Assembly (NCBI GenBank): GCA_947476745.1
Contig: CANJRG010000018.1
Coordinates: 1-64,000 of the forward strand
From: Acidimicrobiia bacterium
GTDB taxonomy: Bacteria > Actinomycetota > Acidimicrobiia > Acidimicrobiales > CAIXPF01
Reading direction: 5' to 3'
DNA length: 64,000 nt
Position 1 is the first letter of the stretch; each line of letters starts with the position of its first letter. Position numbers and translations under genes: made by a program. This document shows positions 26,510 to 35,578 of this stretch, piece after piece. The notes beneath the pieces were generated by a model. That model saw only the letters and a program-made list of their open reading frames with translations, ran no database searches and was not told the DNA's origin.

Positions 26510-28882
26510 GTGACCGCCAACAGCCGCGTTCGGAACGTTCGTCCGGCTGGAGCCCGAACCGCCAGAAGCGGGCGGGCTCGCCGCCTTGTCGGCGTGCTCG
26601 CCGTGGTGGCGGTGCTGGGCGCACCGCTGGCAGAGGTGACCGGGGTTCGCCCGGCAACGGCCGGGGCGCTGACCCGCGAGGCGACGTCGGCCCGCCACGC
26701 GATGACGGCCAGCCCTGCGAGCACGGTCGGACCGGACTCGCTGACGGCCGGGGCAGCCGCCCGGGTGGACCGCCCGGTGGTGCCCGAGAACCTGGAGATC
26801 TACCCGCTCAAGGGGTGGGGGGTGGTCGGCTACCAGGAGCAGGTCGGCGTGGCGAACAAGCCCAAGGTCTGGGATTTCGCCCAGATCGGGGACCGCTTGT
26901 TCGTGGCGGGGTCCTTCACCGGGGTCCAGAAGAACTACTGGGGTAACCAGCCGGCTCCGCCCGTCCAGCCGCAGAGCTTCCTGGCCGCCTTCGACGTGGA
27001 CACCAACACCTGGATCAGCACGTTCCGGCCGACCTTCAACGCACCGGTTCTGGCGCTCGAGGCCACCGCCGACGGCCGCCTGCTGGTGGGTGGGGCCTTC
27101 ACCTGGGTCAATGGGGTGATGCAGGGCGGACTGGTCGAGCTCGATCCCCGTACCGGCGAGACGGTGCGCGGCTTCGTCGGACAGGTCTCCAACGACGGCT
27201 CGACGTTCCCGGCGATGGTGCGCGAGCTGAAGCTCGGCGGTGGCTGGCTCTACGTGGCCGGCGACTTCAACCGGATCGTCAACGGGCCGTCACGGCAGCG
27301 GGTGTACTCCGTCGGCCGCATCCGTGTCGGTGACGGGGTGTTCGATCCGGCGTGGCGTCCCCGGGCCACCGGTGCCGGGGTGAACGACGTCGAGCCCGAC
27401 CCGGCGCGCCAGCGGGTGTACCTCGCCGGCAACTTCACCGCGGTCAACGGCATCCCCGGTACGGCGTACCAGGCCTCGGTGTCGATGATCGACGGCCTGC
27501 CCACCACCAACGTGGCCCCCTTCGAGCAGGACTCGATGCAGTTCTTCGAGATAGCCGTGGTGCTCGCAGGCAACAAGGTCTGGACCGGCGGGTCCGAGCA
27601 CAACGTCCAGGTGCTCGACGCCGGGACCCGCAGGCGACTGGACTACTACCGCACCGGTTCGTGGTTCACCGGGTTCACCGGTATCGACAGCGCCACCAAC
27701 ACCATCTTCGGTGGCGGCGACTTCCAGGTGCTGGAGTCGATCGACGACTTCGTCATCGGCGGTTGCCACTGCTTCGGCCCGCGCAACCTCACCAACCCCA
27801 CTGGCGTCACCCTGCAGAAGAAGTCCCTGTACTGGGCAGGTGGCAACCAGTTCTCGGGGCACCGCTTCGCCATCGCCCTCGACCCGGTCACCAACCGGCC
27901 ACGGAACTTCATTCCGCGGCTGGCCGGTGGTCACTACGGGACCTGGGCCATCAAGCCGGACACCAACGGCTGCCTGTACGTCGGCGGTGACTACACCCGA
28001 GGTGGCAACGGTCTGGTGATCGGCGGTTACGGACGGTTCTGCCCGCGGGCCACCGCCCCCGAGGCGTTGACCACCCAGGTCCAGGGTGCCCGCTCGGTCC
28101 GCCTCGACTGGCAGCGCCCGGCCTACGGCGGCAGCGGGATCAGCCGCTACCGGGTGTTCTGTGACGACGTCATGGTGGGGGAGACCACGTCGCAGAGCTT
28201 CAACGTGGGTGACCTTACGCCGCAGACGACCTACCGGTTCTCGGTGGCGGCCGTGGCCACCGACGGTCGTGTCGGCCCGGCGGCGACGGTGAGCGCCAAG
28301 GTCGTCGGCGACAACCAGCCACCGTCGGTCCCGGCTGGATTGAGCGCCACGACCGGCGGGGCCGCGAACGTGTCGCTGCGTTGGTTACCGTCCACCGACA
28401 ACGTCGCCGTGACGGGGTACCTGGTACGCCGCAACCAGCAGTTCCTGGCCTTCGTGCAGGGCGCCGCAACGGTGACGTACACCGATGCCACGGTGGCTGC
28501 CGGGTCGACCTACACCTACGACGTGTTGGCCCAGGACGGTTCCGGGAACAACTCGGCACCGTCGGACCCGGCGCGGGTCACGGTGGTGTCCGGCGGGGTC
28601 GACACCGTGGCCCCGTCGGTGCCGGGCGCCGCCACCGGGAGCTACCGTGCGGGTTCGGGAGCGGTGCTGAGCTGGCAGCCGTCCACCGACAACGTCGCGG
28701 TCACGGGCTACCTCGTCCACCGCGACTACCAATTCCTGGCGTACGCACCAGGGGGTACGGCAACGTCGTTCATCGACACTTCGCTTGCTGCCGGTGCAAC
28801 GGCCTCCTACCAGGTACGGGCACAGGATGCGGCCGGCAACAACAGCACCCCGACGGCGCTGATCAGGATCACGGCCCGATGA
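26510..28882 (+). CDS. Secreted beta-propeller protein with three Fn3 domains
   Basis: 790 residues. An Arg-rich start and hydrophobic stretch (LVGVLAVVAVLGAPLAEV) form a signal peptide. Residues about 100-510 hold repeated GG-D/S-F units (VGGAFTWVNGVMQ, AGDFNRIVNG, AGNFTAVNGI, GGDYTRGG) like the delta-60 repeats of extracellular propellers. Three fibronectin type III domains follow; the last two share STDNVAVTGYLV and look recently duplicated. No catalytic motif is visible. It stands next to the polysaccharide genes and is coupled to the following lipoprotein (ATGA), so a role in binding or anchoring surface glycan is plausible but inferred. Confidence 0.85.
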   Translation: MTANSRVRNVRPAGARTARSGRARRLVGVLAVVAVLGAPLAEVTGVRPATAGALTREATSARHAMTASPASTVGPDSLTAGAAARVDRPVVPENLEIYPLKGWGVVGYQEQVGVANKPKVWDFAQIGDRLFVAGSFTGVQKNYWGNQPAPPVQPQSFLAAFDVDTNTWISTFRPTFNAPVLALEATADGRLLVGGAFTWVNGVMQGGLVELDPRTGETVRGFVGQVSNDGSTFPAMVRELKLGGGWLYVAGDFNRIVNGPSRQRVYSVGRIRVGDGVFDPAWRPRATGAGVNDVEPDPARQRVYLAGNFTAVNGIPGTAYQASVSMIDGLPTTNVAPFEQDSMQFFEIAVVLAGNKVWTGGSEHNVQVLDAGTRRRLDYYRTGSWFTGFTGIDSATNTIFGGGDFQVLESIDDFVIGGCHCFGPRNLTNPTGVTLQKKSLYWAGGNQFSGHRFAIALDPVTNRPRNFIPRLAGGHYGTWAIKPDTNGCLYVGGDYTRGGNGLVIGGYGRFCPRATAPEALTTQVQGARSVRLDWQRPAYGGSGISRYRVFCDDVMVGETTSQSFNVGDLTPQTTYRFSVAAVATDGRVGPAATVSAKVVGDNQPPSVPAGLSATTGGAANVSLRWLPSTDNVAVTGYLVRRNQQFLAFVQGAATVTYTDATVAAGSTYTYDVLAQDGSGNNSAPSDPARVTVVSGGVDTVAPSVPGAATGSYRAGSGAVLSWQPSTDNVAVTGYLVHRDYQFLAYAPGGTATSFIDTSLAAGATASYQVRAQDAAGNNSTPTALIRITAR

Positions 28883-29637
28883 CCACGATCGCGCCGTCCT
28901 CGATCGCGCCGTCCTCGATCGCGCCGTCCTCGATCGCGCCGTCCTCGATCGCGCCGTCCTCGATCGCGCCGTCCTCGATCGCGCCGTCCTCGATCGCGCC
29001 GTCCTCGATCGCGCCGTCCAACTCCGGGGTCACGGCAACCTCTGCGGCAACCGTCGGCAACGGCCGTCGCCGGTCCGGGTTCGGTCGCGCCGGGGCGGTC
29101 GTCGCAGCGGTGGTGCTGCTCGCCCTCGGTGCCTGCCGCAGCGGGGGTGCGGCACTCGACGGCGGGGCCGAGGCCGTCGTAAAGATGGACGAGCGGTCCG
29201 CGCCGTCCGGGACGGTTGCGGTCGGTGCAGCGGCCACCGAGGCCACCGTGGCGCCGCGGACAGGGGCCGTGCCGGCGACGCCATCGTCGGCTCCGGTCCC
29301 AGAGCAGACCCCGCCGAGCCTTCCGGTCACGGCCAAGGTCGGGCTCCCGCCGCAGGGGAAGGAACCGCGCAACGATCTCGGCGACCCGGTGCGCCTCGAC
29401 GAAACTGCCTCACTGGCCTGCGCCCACGCCGAGTTCGCCTCGGAGGCCTTCGAGGACGCCGACCAGGTCACCGCCCGTGAGGAGATCGCCGCCATCGCCC
29501 GATGGGGCATGCCGTCGGCCAACGCCGACATCAGCCAGGCCTCGTCGGCGCTCGGTGGTACCGGTGGAACGGTTCCGGCCTCACGGGGCGGTGTCGACGC
29601 CTTCCTGGCGTTGTGCCAGTCCAACGGCCACCGCTGA
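28879..29637 (+). CDS. Putative lipoprotein with N-terminal IAPSS repeats
   Basis: 252 residues. After MTT come eight IAPSS pentapeptides and one IAPSN, then an RRR-flanked hydrophobic segment ending in the lipobox-like LALGAC near residue 85, a Pro/Thr/Ala-rich spacer, and a C-terminal part with LDETASLACAHAEF and a second Cys in LALCQSNGHR. I do not recognise that domain. A lipoprotein signal normally starts at the N-terminus; here about 65 residues precede it and no later ATG or GTG is visible before the segment, so either the repeat is translated or a rarer start is used. ATG 28879 overlaps the stop of the propeller gene. Confidence 0.65.
   Translation: MTTIAPSSIAPSSIAPSSIAPSSIAPSSIAPSSIAPSSIAPSSIAPSNSGVTATSAATVGNGRRRSGFGRAGAVVAAVVLLALGACRSGGAALDGGAEAVVKMDERSAPSGTVAVGAAATEATVAPRTGAVPATPSSAPVPEQTPPSLPVTAKVGLPPQGKEPRNDLGDPVRLDETASLACAHAEFASEAFEDADQVTAREEIAAIARWGMPSANADISQASSALGGTGGTVPASRGGVDAFLALCQSNGHR
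28888..29022 (+). repeat. 15-bp in-frame tandem repeat (IAPSS)
   Basis: Eight perfect copies of ATCGCGCCGTCCTCG and a ninth ending in CAAC. The lack of synonymous change between copies points to recent slippage-type expansion. The unit is five codons long. Confidence 0.95.
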
Positions 29638-29670
29638 GGCGACGGCTCCGGTCGCAAGCGGACGGCGCGG

Positions 29671-29688
29671 CGCCCGTAGGACCGGGCG
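29671..29688. terminator. Hairpin between convergent lipoprotein and ispH genes
   Basis: CGCCCG-TAGGAC-CGGGCG forms a six-base-pair stem with a six-base loop directly before the ispH stop and 33 bp after the lipoprotein stop. It can serve both directions. There is no T-run, as is common in such GC-rich genomes. Confidence 0.5.
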
Positions 29689-30750
29689 TCAGGCCGAGCG
29701 GCCGGAACCGGGGCTGCTGTCGGCGAGGGCGGCGAGCACGTCGCTGGCGGCCACGGCCCGGTCGGGGGTCTTGGGTCGTCGGTCAAGCGCCCCGCCGGCA
29801 CCCACGGTGACGAACGCATCGAGCACCCCGAGCAGGTCGCGCAGATGACGCGGCGGGGGGAAGTACTCGTCCTCGGTGGTGACGGAGATCTCCTCCACCC
29901 CGTGGCGGGGGGCGAGTCGCTTGATGACCGCCGCCACGAGGTCCTCGGGGGCCGACGCCCCGGCGGTCACGCCGACGGTGCCGGAGAGGTCGTCGGGCAG
30001 TTCATCGGCGTCGTTGATCCGGAAGACCCGGGGACACCCTGCGTCGGTGGCGAGGCGGGCGAGGGCGGTGGTGTTCGAGGAGTTGGCGGAGCCGATCACC
30101 ACCATGGCGTCGCAGCGCGGGGCGATGCGGCCGAGGGCGGCCTGGCGGTTGGTGGTGGCGAAGCACAGGTCCGATCGACCGGGCTGCCACAGGTCGGGGA
30201 ACCGCTCGCGGGCGGCCTTGAGCACGCCCTCCCAGTCCCGGTGGGACAGGGTGGTCTGGGCCAGCAGGGCGACCGGCTGGTCGATCGGCCCCAGCCGTTG
30301 CACGTCCTCGGGGTGCTCGACGAGGTGGATGGCCTCCGGCGCCACGGCCATGGTGCCGACCGCCTCCTCGTGACCCTCATGGCCGACGTAGAGGATGCGG
30401 TACCCCTGCCCGGCCCGCTTCTTGACCTCGTGGTGGACCTTGGTCACCAGCGGACAGACGGCGTCGACCACATAGCCGCCCTTGGCGCGGGCCGCGGCGA
30501 CGACCTCGGGGGCCGAACCATGGGCTGACAACATGATGGCGCTGCCCTGCGGCACGGTCGACACGTCGTCGACGAAGACGACCCCCAGGGCCCGGAAGCG
30601 CTCGACCACCCGCTGGTTGTGCACGATCTCGTGGTAGCAGTACACCGGGGCGGGGAAGACTCGCACCATCCACGACAGTGCCTTGATGGCCATCTCCACA
30701 CCGGCACAGAACCCGCGGGGAGCGGCGAGCAGCACGCGTTCGACGTTCAT
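29689..30750 (-). CDS. ispH: 4-Hydroxy-3-methylbut-2-enyl diphosphate reductase
   Basis: Last step of the MEP isoprenoid pathway, a [4Fe-4S] enzyme making IPP and DMAPP. The three cluster cysteines are C15 (PRGFCAGV), C99 (DAVCPLVTKVH) and C196 (DLCFATTNRQ). The conserved AHG (SAHGSAPEV) and SSNTT (GSANSSNTTALA) are present. Length, 353 residues, is slightly above average because of a charged tail. ATG 30750 lies 71 bp from the divergent DUF512 gene. Confidence 0.95.
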   Translation of the reverse strand: MNVERVLLAAPRGFCAGVEMAIKALSWMVRVFPAPVYCYHEIVHNQRVVERFRALGVVFVDDVSTVPQGSAIMLSAHGSAPEVVAAARAKGGYVVDAVCPLVTKVHHEVKKRAGQGYRILYVGHEGHEEAVGTMAVAPEAIHLVEHPEDVQRLGPIDQPVALLAQTTLSHRDWEGVLKAARERFPDLWQPGRSDLCFATTNRQAALGRIAPRCDAMVVIGSANSSNTTALARLATDAGCPRVFRINDADELPDDLSGTVGVTAGASAPEDLVAAVIKRLAPRHGVEEISVTTEDEYFPPPRHLRDLLGVLDAFVTVGAGGALDRRPKTPDRAVAASDVLAALADSSPGSGRSA

Positions 30751-30806
30751 GACGAGAGTAAGGCTACTTCCGCTCCGCCGGGGCCGGGCGACCCGGGGCG
30801 TCGCCG

Positions 30807-30812
30807 TACACT
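30807..30812 (+). promoter_or_regulatory. -10-like TACACT upstream of the DUF512 gene
   Basis: TACACT ends nine bases before ATG 30822; no Shine-Dalgarno sequence is present. It would drive the DUF512-der pair. Confidence 0.45.
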
Positions 30813-30821
30813 GAGGGTCCT

Positions 30822-32501
30822 ATGTCGGCCCCTTCCAGCCTTGCGGCGCGTGCCAGCCTGCCCCGGGTCGTGTCCGTGGCCCCCGGCTCGGCCGCGGCGG
30901 TGGCGGGGGTGGAGGTCGGCGACGAGTTGGTCTCCCTGTGCGGTGAGCCGGTGCGCGACGTGATCCAGTACCGGGTCCTTGCCGACGAGGCCGATCCGTG
31001 GCTCGAGTTGCGCCGGGGTGGGCTCGACCTCGAGGTCGAGACGGTGAAGGCGGCGGGTGAACCGCTCGGCATCGACATCGACGCCGCGGTGTTCGACCGG
31101 GTCCGCACGTGTGACAACCACTGCGAGTTCTGCTTCATCTACCAGCTGCCACCGGGCATGCGGCGCAGCCTTTACCTCAAGGACGACGACTACCGGCTCA
31201 GCTTCCTGTTCGGGAACTTCACCACCCTGACCCGCTTCACCGAGGCGGATCTCGAGCGGGTGATCACCGAGGGCCTGTCGCCGTTGTACGTGTCCATTCA
31301 TGCCACCGACCCCGCGGTGCGGGCCGACCTGCTGCACAATCGCCGCGGGGCGACGTCGTTGCGCTGGCTGCGGCTGCTGCTCGACCATGGGGTGACGGTG
31401 CACGGCCAGATCGTCGTGTGCCCCGGCCTGAACGACGGTGACGTGCTCGAGGACACGCTGTGCGGGGTGGCCGACCGCTATCCCGAGCTGGCCACGCTGG
31501 CGGTGGTGCCGTTGGGGCTGAGCCGGTACAACGTCGCCCCCCGCATGCGGCTGCACACCACCGACGAGGCCCGGGCGACCGTGGACTGTGTCGAGGCCTG
31601 GCAGGAGCGGTTCCTGCAGATCGTCGGCCATCGGCTGGTGTTCGCCGCCGATGAGTACTACCTGATGGCCGGCCGGCCCTTCCCCCAAGCAGAGGCGTAC
31701 GGCGACTTCGCGTTGCACGAGGACGGCATCGGCATGGCCCGGGCGTTCGAGACGGCATTGCACGGCGACGCGCTCGGTGTGCGTCCGCCCCACAGCGGGT
31801 TCTTCGCCTGGTCCGACGGGGCCGTCGGCCCGTCCGGCGACGGCGATCGTGGTGCCCGGCCGACCGCTACGGTTGAAGTCGTACCCCGCCGGATCACCGC
31901 CGAGGTTGCCGGCTATCGTGCGCCCCGCCTGGTACCGGCCGATCTGTCCGATCTGTCCGATCTGTCCGATCTGTCCGATCTGTCCGATCTGTCCGATCTG
32001 TCCGATCTGTCCGATCTGTCCGATCTGTCCGATCTGTCCGATCTGTCCGATCTGTCCGGCTCCGCGACCGGCTCTGTTCCCGGTGCTGCGGCATCGCGAA
32101 GTTCGGGCGAGGCCGCAAGTGGCGGCGGTGCCGGGCAGGGTGTGATCCTGCGGCCCGGCCGACGGGCGACGGTCGGCATCCTCACCGGTACGTTCGGTGC
32201 GGCCGTGTTGGCTCCGCTGTTGGGGGAGATGCAGCAGCTCGCCGGGGTGCCGGTCCGCCTGGTCGAGGTGGAGAACCAGTTCTTCGGGGGCAACATCGGC
32301 GTCACCGGGCTGATGGTCGGCGAGGACCTGCAGCGGGTGTTGGCCGCCGAACCCGAGGGGCACCGGTACCTGCTGCCCGATGTCTGTTTGTCCGAGGGAC
32401 GTTTTCTCGACGGGCTGACGCCGCAGCAGTTGCCGCGTCACGTCGAGATCGTCCCCACCGACGGCGCGTCGTTGCGCCGAGCACTGGAGCGTCGCGCATG
32501 A
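30822..32501 (+). CDS. Radical-SAM protein with PDZ-like and DUF512 domains
   Basis: 559 residues. A PDZ-like start (VSVAPGSAAAVAGVEVGDEL) is followed by a CX3CX2C cluster (C97, C101, C104 in CDNHCEFCF), a radical-SAM barrel and a DUF512 domain ending in FFGGNIGVTGLMVGEDL. The reaction is unknown; in many bacteria this family sits beside der, as here. Inside the DUF512 part, residues about 374-412 are thirteen DLS tripeptides followed by a Ser/Gly linker. That insertion is not typical and splits an otherwise conserved domain. The stop overlaps der (ATGA), so the two are coupled. Confidence 0.88.
   Translation: MSAPSSLAARASLPRVVSVAPGSAAAVAGVEVGDELVSLCGEPVRDVIQYRVLADEADPWLELRRGGLDLEVETVKAAGEPLGIDIDAAVFDRVRTCDNHCEFCFIYQLPPGMRRSLYLKDDDYRLSFLFGNFTTLTRFTEADLERVITEGLSPLYVSIHATDPAVRADLLHNRRGATSLRWLRLLLDHGVTVHGQIVVCPGLNDGDVLEDTLCGVADRYPELATLAVVPLGLSRYNVAPRMRLHTTDEARATVDCVEAWQERFLQIVGHRLVFAADEYYLMAGRPFPQAEAYGDFALHEDGIGMARAFETALHGDALGVRPPHSGFFAWSDGAVGPSGDGDRGARPTATVEVVPRRITAEVAGYRAPRLVPADLSDLSDLSDLSDLSDLSDLSDLSDLSDLSDLSDLSDLSGSATGSVPGAAASRSSGEAASGGGAGQGVILRPGRRATVGILTGTFGAAVLAPLLGEMQQLAGVPVRLVEVENQFFGGNIGVTGLMVGEDLQRVLAAEPEGHRYLLPDVCLSEGRFLDGLTPQQLPRHVEIVPTDGASLRRALERRA
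31941..32057 (+). repeat. 9-bp in-frame tandem repeat (DLS x13)
   Basis: Thirteen perfect copies of GATCTGTCC. No copy carries a synonymous change. The unit is three codons, so copy-number change would not shift the frame of the host gene. Confidence 0.97.
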
Positions 32502-33943
32502 AGCCCCCCAACCTGGCCATTGTGGGCCGGCCCAACGTCGGCAAGTCGACGCTCGTCAACCGGCTGGTCGGTCGCCAGGAGGCGATCGTCGAGCAGCGGC
32601 CCGGGGTCACCCGCGATCGCAAGGCCCTCGCCGGTGAGTGGCAGGGCCGGGCGTTCGTGGCGATCGACACCGGCGGCTGGCTGCCCGGTGGTGCGGGCAG
32701 CTCGCTCGAGGACAAGGTGTCCCGCCAGTCCGAACGGGCGATGGCCGAAGCCGATGCGGTGCTCTTCGTGGTCGACTCTCGGGTCGGGACCACCGAGGAG
32801 GACGCCCGGGTGGCCGGCCTGCTGCGCAAGGTCGAACGCGACAAGCCGGTGTTCGTGGTGGTGAACAAGGTCGACCACCCCCGGGGCGAGGCCGCGGCCT
32901 GGGAGTTCCTCTCGCTCGGGCTGGGGGAGCCGTACTGTGTGTCGGCCCTGCACGGCACCGGCACCGGCGACCTGCTCGACGCGGTGCTCGAAGCGGTCGG
33001 TGCCCCGCCGGTCGACGCCGACCCGGCAGCCGGTCCGCGCCGTCGTGCCGACCTCGATCTACCCGCGGACGAACTCGACGGGGCTGCCGACGGTGCCGAC
33101 GATGCCGACGACGCGGACGACGACGTGTTCGACGGGCCCGGTGCGGTGCCCAACCGGGACGACGAACTGTTCTCGGTGGCGATCGTGGGACGACCCAACG
33201 TCGGCAAGTCGACGTTGTTCAACCGCTTGATCGGCGAGGACCGCGCCGTGGTGCACGACCTGCCCGGGACCACCCGCGATGCCATCGACACCGTGGTCGA
33301 CACCGACTTCGGGCCGGTTCGTTTCGTCGACACCGCCGGGATGCGCCGGCGTTCGAAGATCGGCCACGGCGAGGAGGACGCCACCGAGTACTTCTCGATG
33401 GTCCGGGCGCTGCGGGCGGTCGACAAGGCCGACGTGGCACTGCTTGTGATCGATGCCACCATCGGGGTGACCCATCAGGACCAGCGGCTCGCCGAACGGG
33501 TCGATGCCTCCGGCTGCCCAATCGTGGTGCTGCTGAACAAGTGGGAGGAACTCGAGCCCGAGGAACGCGATCGGGTCGCTGTCGACGTAGGGGACCGGCT
33601 GCGTTTCATCGGCGACTCCCCGGTGCTGAAGATCTCCGCACTGACCGGCAAGGGCGTGCACAAGCTGCTGCCGAAGCTCGGCGACGCCATCGAGGACTAT
33701 CGGACCCGTGTCCCCACGGCCACGGTGAACCGGATGATGCGCGATGCCCAGGTGGCCCAGCCCGCACCGCACGGGGCCCGGGTGCTCTATGCCACCCAGG
33801 GTGCCAGCCATCCGCCCACCTTCACGTTGTTCACCAACAAGGACCTGCCGCTGACGTATCTTCGCTACCTCGAGCGGTACATCCGCGAGGGGTGCCAGCT
33901 GGGCTCGACCCCGATCAAGCTGCGGGTCCGCCGCCGGGCCTGA
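32498..33943 (+). CDS. der: Ribosome assembly GTPase Der (EngA)
   Basis: Two tandem GTPase domains, each starting with GRPNVGKSTL, needed for large-subunit assembly. The first has DTGGW and NKVD; the second has DTAGMRRRSKI and LLNKWEE; a KH-like C-terminal domain follows. Length (481) is normal. The linker between the two domains is an Asp/Ala-rich acidic stretch (residues about 170-215) longer than in most relatives. ATG 32498 overlaps the DUF512 gene. In Mycobacterium der follows cmk directly; here 16.5 kb lie between them. Confidence 0.96.
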   Translation: MKPPNLAIVGRPNVGKSTLVNRLVGRQEAIVEQRPGVTRDRKALAGEWQGRAFVAIDTGGWLPGGAGSSLEDKVSRQSERAMAEADAVLFVVDSRVGTTEEDARVAGLLRKVERDKPVFVVVNKVDHPRGEAAAWEFLSLGLGEPYCVSALHGTGTGDLLDAVLEAVGAPPVDADPAAGPRRRADLDLPADELDGAADGADDADDADDDVFDGPGAVPNRDDELFSVAIVGRPNVGKSTLFNRLIGEDRAVVHDLPGTTRDAIDTVVDTDFGPVRFVDTAGMRRRSKIGHGEEDATEYFSMVRALRAVDKADVALLVIDATIGVTHQDQRLAERVDASGCPIVVLLNKWEELEPEERDRVAVDVGDRLRFIGDSPVLKISALTGKGVHKLLPKLGDAIEDYRTRVPTATVNRMMRDAQVAQPAPHGARVLYATQGASHPPTFTLFTNKDLPLTYLRYLERYIREGCQLGSTPIKLRVRRRA

Positions 33944-34009
33944 GCGGGGCCGGCGAGTCGGGGCCCGCGTGGCGGGCGCGGAGGACGGTCGAGATGCCAG
34001 ACTCCGGGG

Positions 34010-35572
34010 GTGACCGACCTCAGCGACGCACCGAGCGAGCAACACCTCTCCGACGCCGGTTCGCTGGCCGCCGCCGCCCAGCGGGCCCTGCAGGGCAACC
34101 TGCACCGTGAGGGCGAGAAGCTGGCCCGTCAGAACAAGCTGTTCGTACGCGACCGGCTCGCCCTGCTGCTCGACCCCGGCTCCTTCGTCGAGGACAGCCT
34201 GCTGGCCAACGCCTCGGCGGTGGACCTGCCGGCGGATGGTGTGGTGACCGGAACCGGCACGATCGATGGCCGGCCGGTGGCGGTGATGGCCAACGACCCC
34301 ACGGTCAAGGCCGGCTCCTGGGGTGCCCGCACCGTCGAGAAAATCATCCGGATCACCGAGCTGGCGTTGCGCAACGAGCTGCCGATGTTCTGGCTGGTCG
34401 ATTCGGCCGGGGCCCGGATCACCGACCAGGTCGAGCTGTTCCCGGGTCGGCGCGGTGCGGGCCGCATCTTCTACAACGAGGTCAAGCTGTCGGGCCGGGT
34501 GCCACAGATCTGCTGCCTGTTCGGGCCCTCCGCAGCAGGTGGGGCGTACATCCCGGCGTTCTGCGACGTCGTAATCATGGTCGAGGGCAACGCCTCGATG
34601 TACCTCGGTTCGCCTCGTATGGCCGAGATGGTGATCGGCGAGCTGGTCTCGCTCGAGGAGATGGGCGGGGCGCGGATGCACGCCACCGTGTCCGGCTGCG
34701 GCGATCTGCTCGCCGAGGACGACGAGGATGCTCTCGACCAGGCGCTGGCGATCTTCAGCTACCTGCCTTCCTCGTGGCGTGAGCAGCCTCCGCAGTACGT
34801 GCCAGCCGAGCCGTCTCGGGTTCTCGACGCCTCGGTGGTGCCGGCGGAGGAGAGCCGCGGCTACGACATGCACGACGTGATCGACGGGCTCGTCGACGCT
34901 GACAGCTTCTTCGAGATCAAGCCGCTGTTCGCTCCCGAGCTGGTCATCGGCTTCGCTCGCCTCGACGGGCATCCGGTCGGCATCGTTGCCAACAACCCGA
35001 TGCAGAAGGGCGGTGTGCTCTTCGTGGACTCAGCGGACAAGGCCGCCCGGTTCATCTGGTGGTGCGATGCGTTCAACATCCCGCTGGTGTTCCTCGCCGA
35101 CGTTCCGGGCTTCATGATCGGGACCGACGTGGAGCGTCAGGGCATCATCCGCCACGGGGCAAAGATGATCACCGCGGTGTCCGAGGCCACCGTGCCGAAA
35201 CTGTCGATCATCGTGCGCAAGTGCTACGGGGCCGGCCTGTACGCCATGTCCGGCCCGGCGTTCGACCCCGAGGCCACCATCGCCCTGCCGACCGCCAAGA
35301 TCGCGGTCATGGGCCCTGAGGCCGCGGTGAACGCGGTGTACGCCAACCGCATCGCCGCCATGACCGACCCGGTGGAGCGCGACGCCTGGGTGGCCGAGCA
35401 GCGCCGGCTCTACGAGGAGGACGTCGACATCCTGCGCCTGGCCTCGGAGCTGGTCATCGACGCCATTATCGACTTCAAGGACCTGCGGACGGAGTGCATC
35501 CGCCGTATCGAGCGGGCACGCAAGCGGGATCGTTCCTTCTCCGACCGCCGCCACGGCGTGCCCCCGGTATGA
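34010..35572 (+). CDS. Acyl-CoA carboxylase carboxyltransferase (beta) subunit
   Basis: 520 residues of the crotonase-fold carboxyltransferase family that moves CO2 from biotin to acetyl-, propionyl- or another acyl-CoA. The N-half has WLVDSAGARITDQ and GPSAAGGAYIPAF; the C-half has ADVPGFMIGTDVE, YGAGLYAMSG and MGPEAAVNAVY, each providing an oxyanion-hole region. No biotin carboxylase or biotin carrier gene is nearby, so the acyl substrate cannot be assigned. GTG 34010 is 66 bp after der. Confidence 0.9.
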   Translation: MTDLSDAPSEQHLSDAGSLAAAAQRALQGNLHREGEKLARQNKLFVRDRLALLLDPGSFVEDSLLANASAVDLPADGVVTGTGTIDGRPVAVMANDPTVKAGSWGARTVEKIIRITELALRNELPMFWLVDSAGARITDQVELFPGRRGAGRIFYNEVKLSGRVPQICCLFGPSAAGGAYIPAFCDVVIMVEGNASMYLGSPRMAEMVIGELVSLEEMGGARMHATVSGCGDLLAEDDEDALDQALAIFSYLPSSWREQPPQYVPAEPSRVLDASVVPAEESRGYDMHDVIDGLVDADSFFEIKPLFAPELVIGFARLDGHPVGIVANNPMQKGGVLFVDSADKAARFIWWCDAFNIPLVFLADVPGFMIGTDVERQGIIRHGAKMITAVSEATVPKLSIIVRKCYGAGLYAMSGPAFDPEATIALPTAKIAVMGPEAAVNAVYANRIAAMTDPVERDAWVAEQRRLYEEDVDILRLASELVIDAIIDFKDLRTECIRRIERARKRDRSFSDRRHGVPPV

Positions 35573-35578
35573 GTGTCG

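Noticed and set aside
31941-32057. CRISPR-like array
   Set aside because: Units are contiguous with no spacers, and the same is true for the other arrays; no cas genes are present.
34010-35572. Assignment as propionyl-CoA carboxylase specifically
   Set aside because: Substrate specificity within the family depends on few residues and no biotin-carboxylase partner is nearby.
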